From a bacterium (lineage in GTDB: Bacteria > Hydrogenedentota > Hydrogenedentia > Hydrogenedentiales > SLHB01): 45,185 bases of DNA. The DNA is taken from positions 1-45,185 of the forward strand of contig JAAEQP010001151.1 in assembly GCA_024231375.1 (NCBI GenBank), in the 5' to 3' direction. Below the pieces are notes generated by a model. The model ran no database searches, was not told the origin of the DNA, and saw only the letters and a list, made by a program, of their open reading frames with translations. Numbering within the stretch: the stretch's first letter is position 1; each line of letters begins with the position of its first letter. This document shows positions 44,901-45,185 of the stretch, in pieces. Position numbers and translations under genes: made by a program.

Positions 44901-45185
44901 CTACCGATTCGGCAGAGCGTTTGCCCAGGCCATGTAGAGGGCCTTCACGTCGTCGGCCCCGGTGAACGGCACCACGCACAACCGCGCGCGATACCCGTAG
45001 GTCGTCCCGGGTCGCGGGTCGCGGATGACGTATTGCCAATCCCATGCCGGACTTCGCGTGTCCGGCTGGCCGTCGGCGGTCTTGTTGAAGTTCCACATGG
45101 CAAACCGAATCGGCTCCGCCTGGTCGAACATCATCACGTAGGCCAACGTGTCATCTTCGGTTTCAGGATCGCCGTCGCCGTCGAC
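44901..45185 (-). CDS. Unidentified protein, C-terminal 94 residues only
   Basis: The frame is open through the right edge, so the start is outside. The visible part begins VDGDGDPETEDD, an acidic Asp/Gly run like a calcium-binding or metal loop, and continues with IRFAMWNFNKTADG, TRSPAWDWQYVIRDPRPG and YGYRARLCVVPF. I do not recognise the family. It ends 3 bp from the convergent TlpA-fusion gene. Codon use looks normal for the window, so it is probably a real gene. Confidence 0.6.
   Translation of the reverse strand, partial: VDGDGDPETEDDTLAYVMMFDQAEPIRFAMWNFNKTADGQPDTRSPAWDWQYVIRDPRPGTTYGYRARLCVVPFTGADDVKALYMAWANALPNR

Overview
The window is a gene-dense, GC-rich (about 60% by eye) bacterial chromosome segment with no rRNA, tRNA, CRISPR array, insertion sequence or phage gene that I can recognise. 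The mix of genes suggests an uncultured bacterium from the Hydrogenedentota / Planctomycetes-like part of the tree: uroporphyrinogen-decarboxylase-superfamily methyltransferase, MtaB, GH172 (DUF2961), tandem DUF4139 proteins, a secreted propeller, a GldA / GldF-GldG / DUF4340 export module, and many long secreted proteins. This placement is inference from gene content, not proof.

Left third (1-11.7 kb, all + strand): iron-sulfur metabolism. A URO-D-superfamily gene cut by the left edge is followed by a two-gene SUF-like minimal system (SmsC ATPase, SmsB scaffold). Next comes a cysteine-rich Rrf2-family regulator with a perfect 10+10 bp palindrome over its own promoter, and in the same unit a zinc methanol:corrinoid methyltransferase (MtaB) homologue. 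Then follows a complete sufBCDSU operon, and nadA (quinolinate synthase, itself a [4Fe-4S] enzyme), closed by a strong terminator. Two different SUF-type machineries around one Fe-S-sensor-like regulator and an MtaB is the most unusual arrangement here.

Middle (11.8-25.9 kb): secreted hydrolases. A double-domain M16 peptidase (+) converges on a minus-strand operon of two tandem DUF4139 paralogues, a propeller protein and a double alpha/beta-hydrolase esterase. A divergent promoter region separates that operon from oligoendopeptidase F and a GH172 glycosidase (+).

25.9-34.7 kb (all - strand): an exopolysaccharide operon. It reads undecaprenyl-phosphate sugar transferase, flippase, ligase/polymerase, a GH10-type glycosidase, then two GT4 glycosyltransferases. 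The last five genes are joined by four successive 4-bp NTGA stop/start overlaps, using ATG, GTG, TTG and ATG starts.

34.7-45.2 kb (+ strand): an intergenic region of about 600 bp with divergent promoters and a structured leader of about 250 nt, then a Gld-type ABC export module (ATPase, GldF-GldG fusion, DUF4340 protein) ended by a strong terminator. After it come an HtrA-type protease and a 908-residue secreted protein with a C-terminal TlpA-like thioredoxin domain. A minus-strand gene is cut by the right edge.
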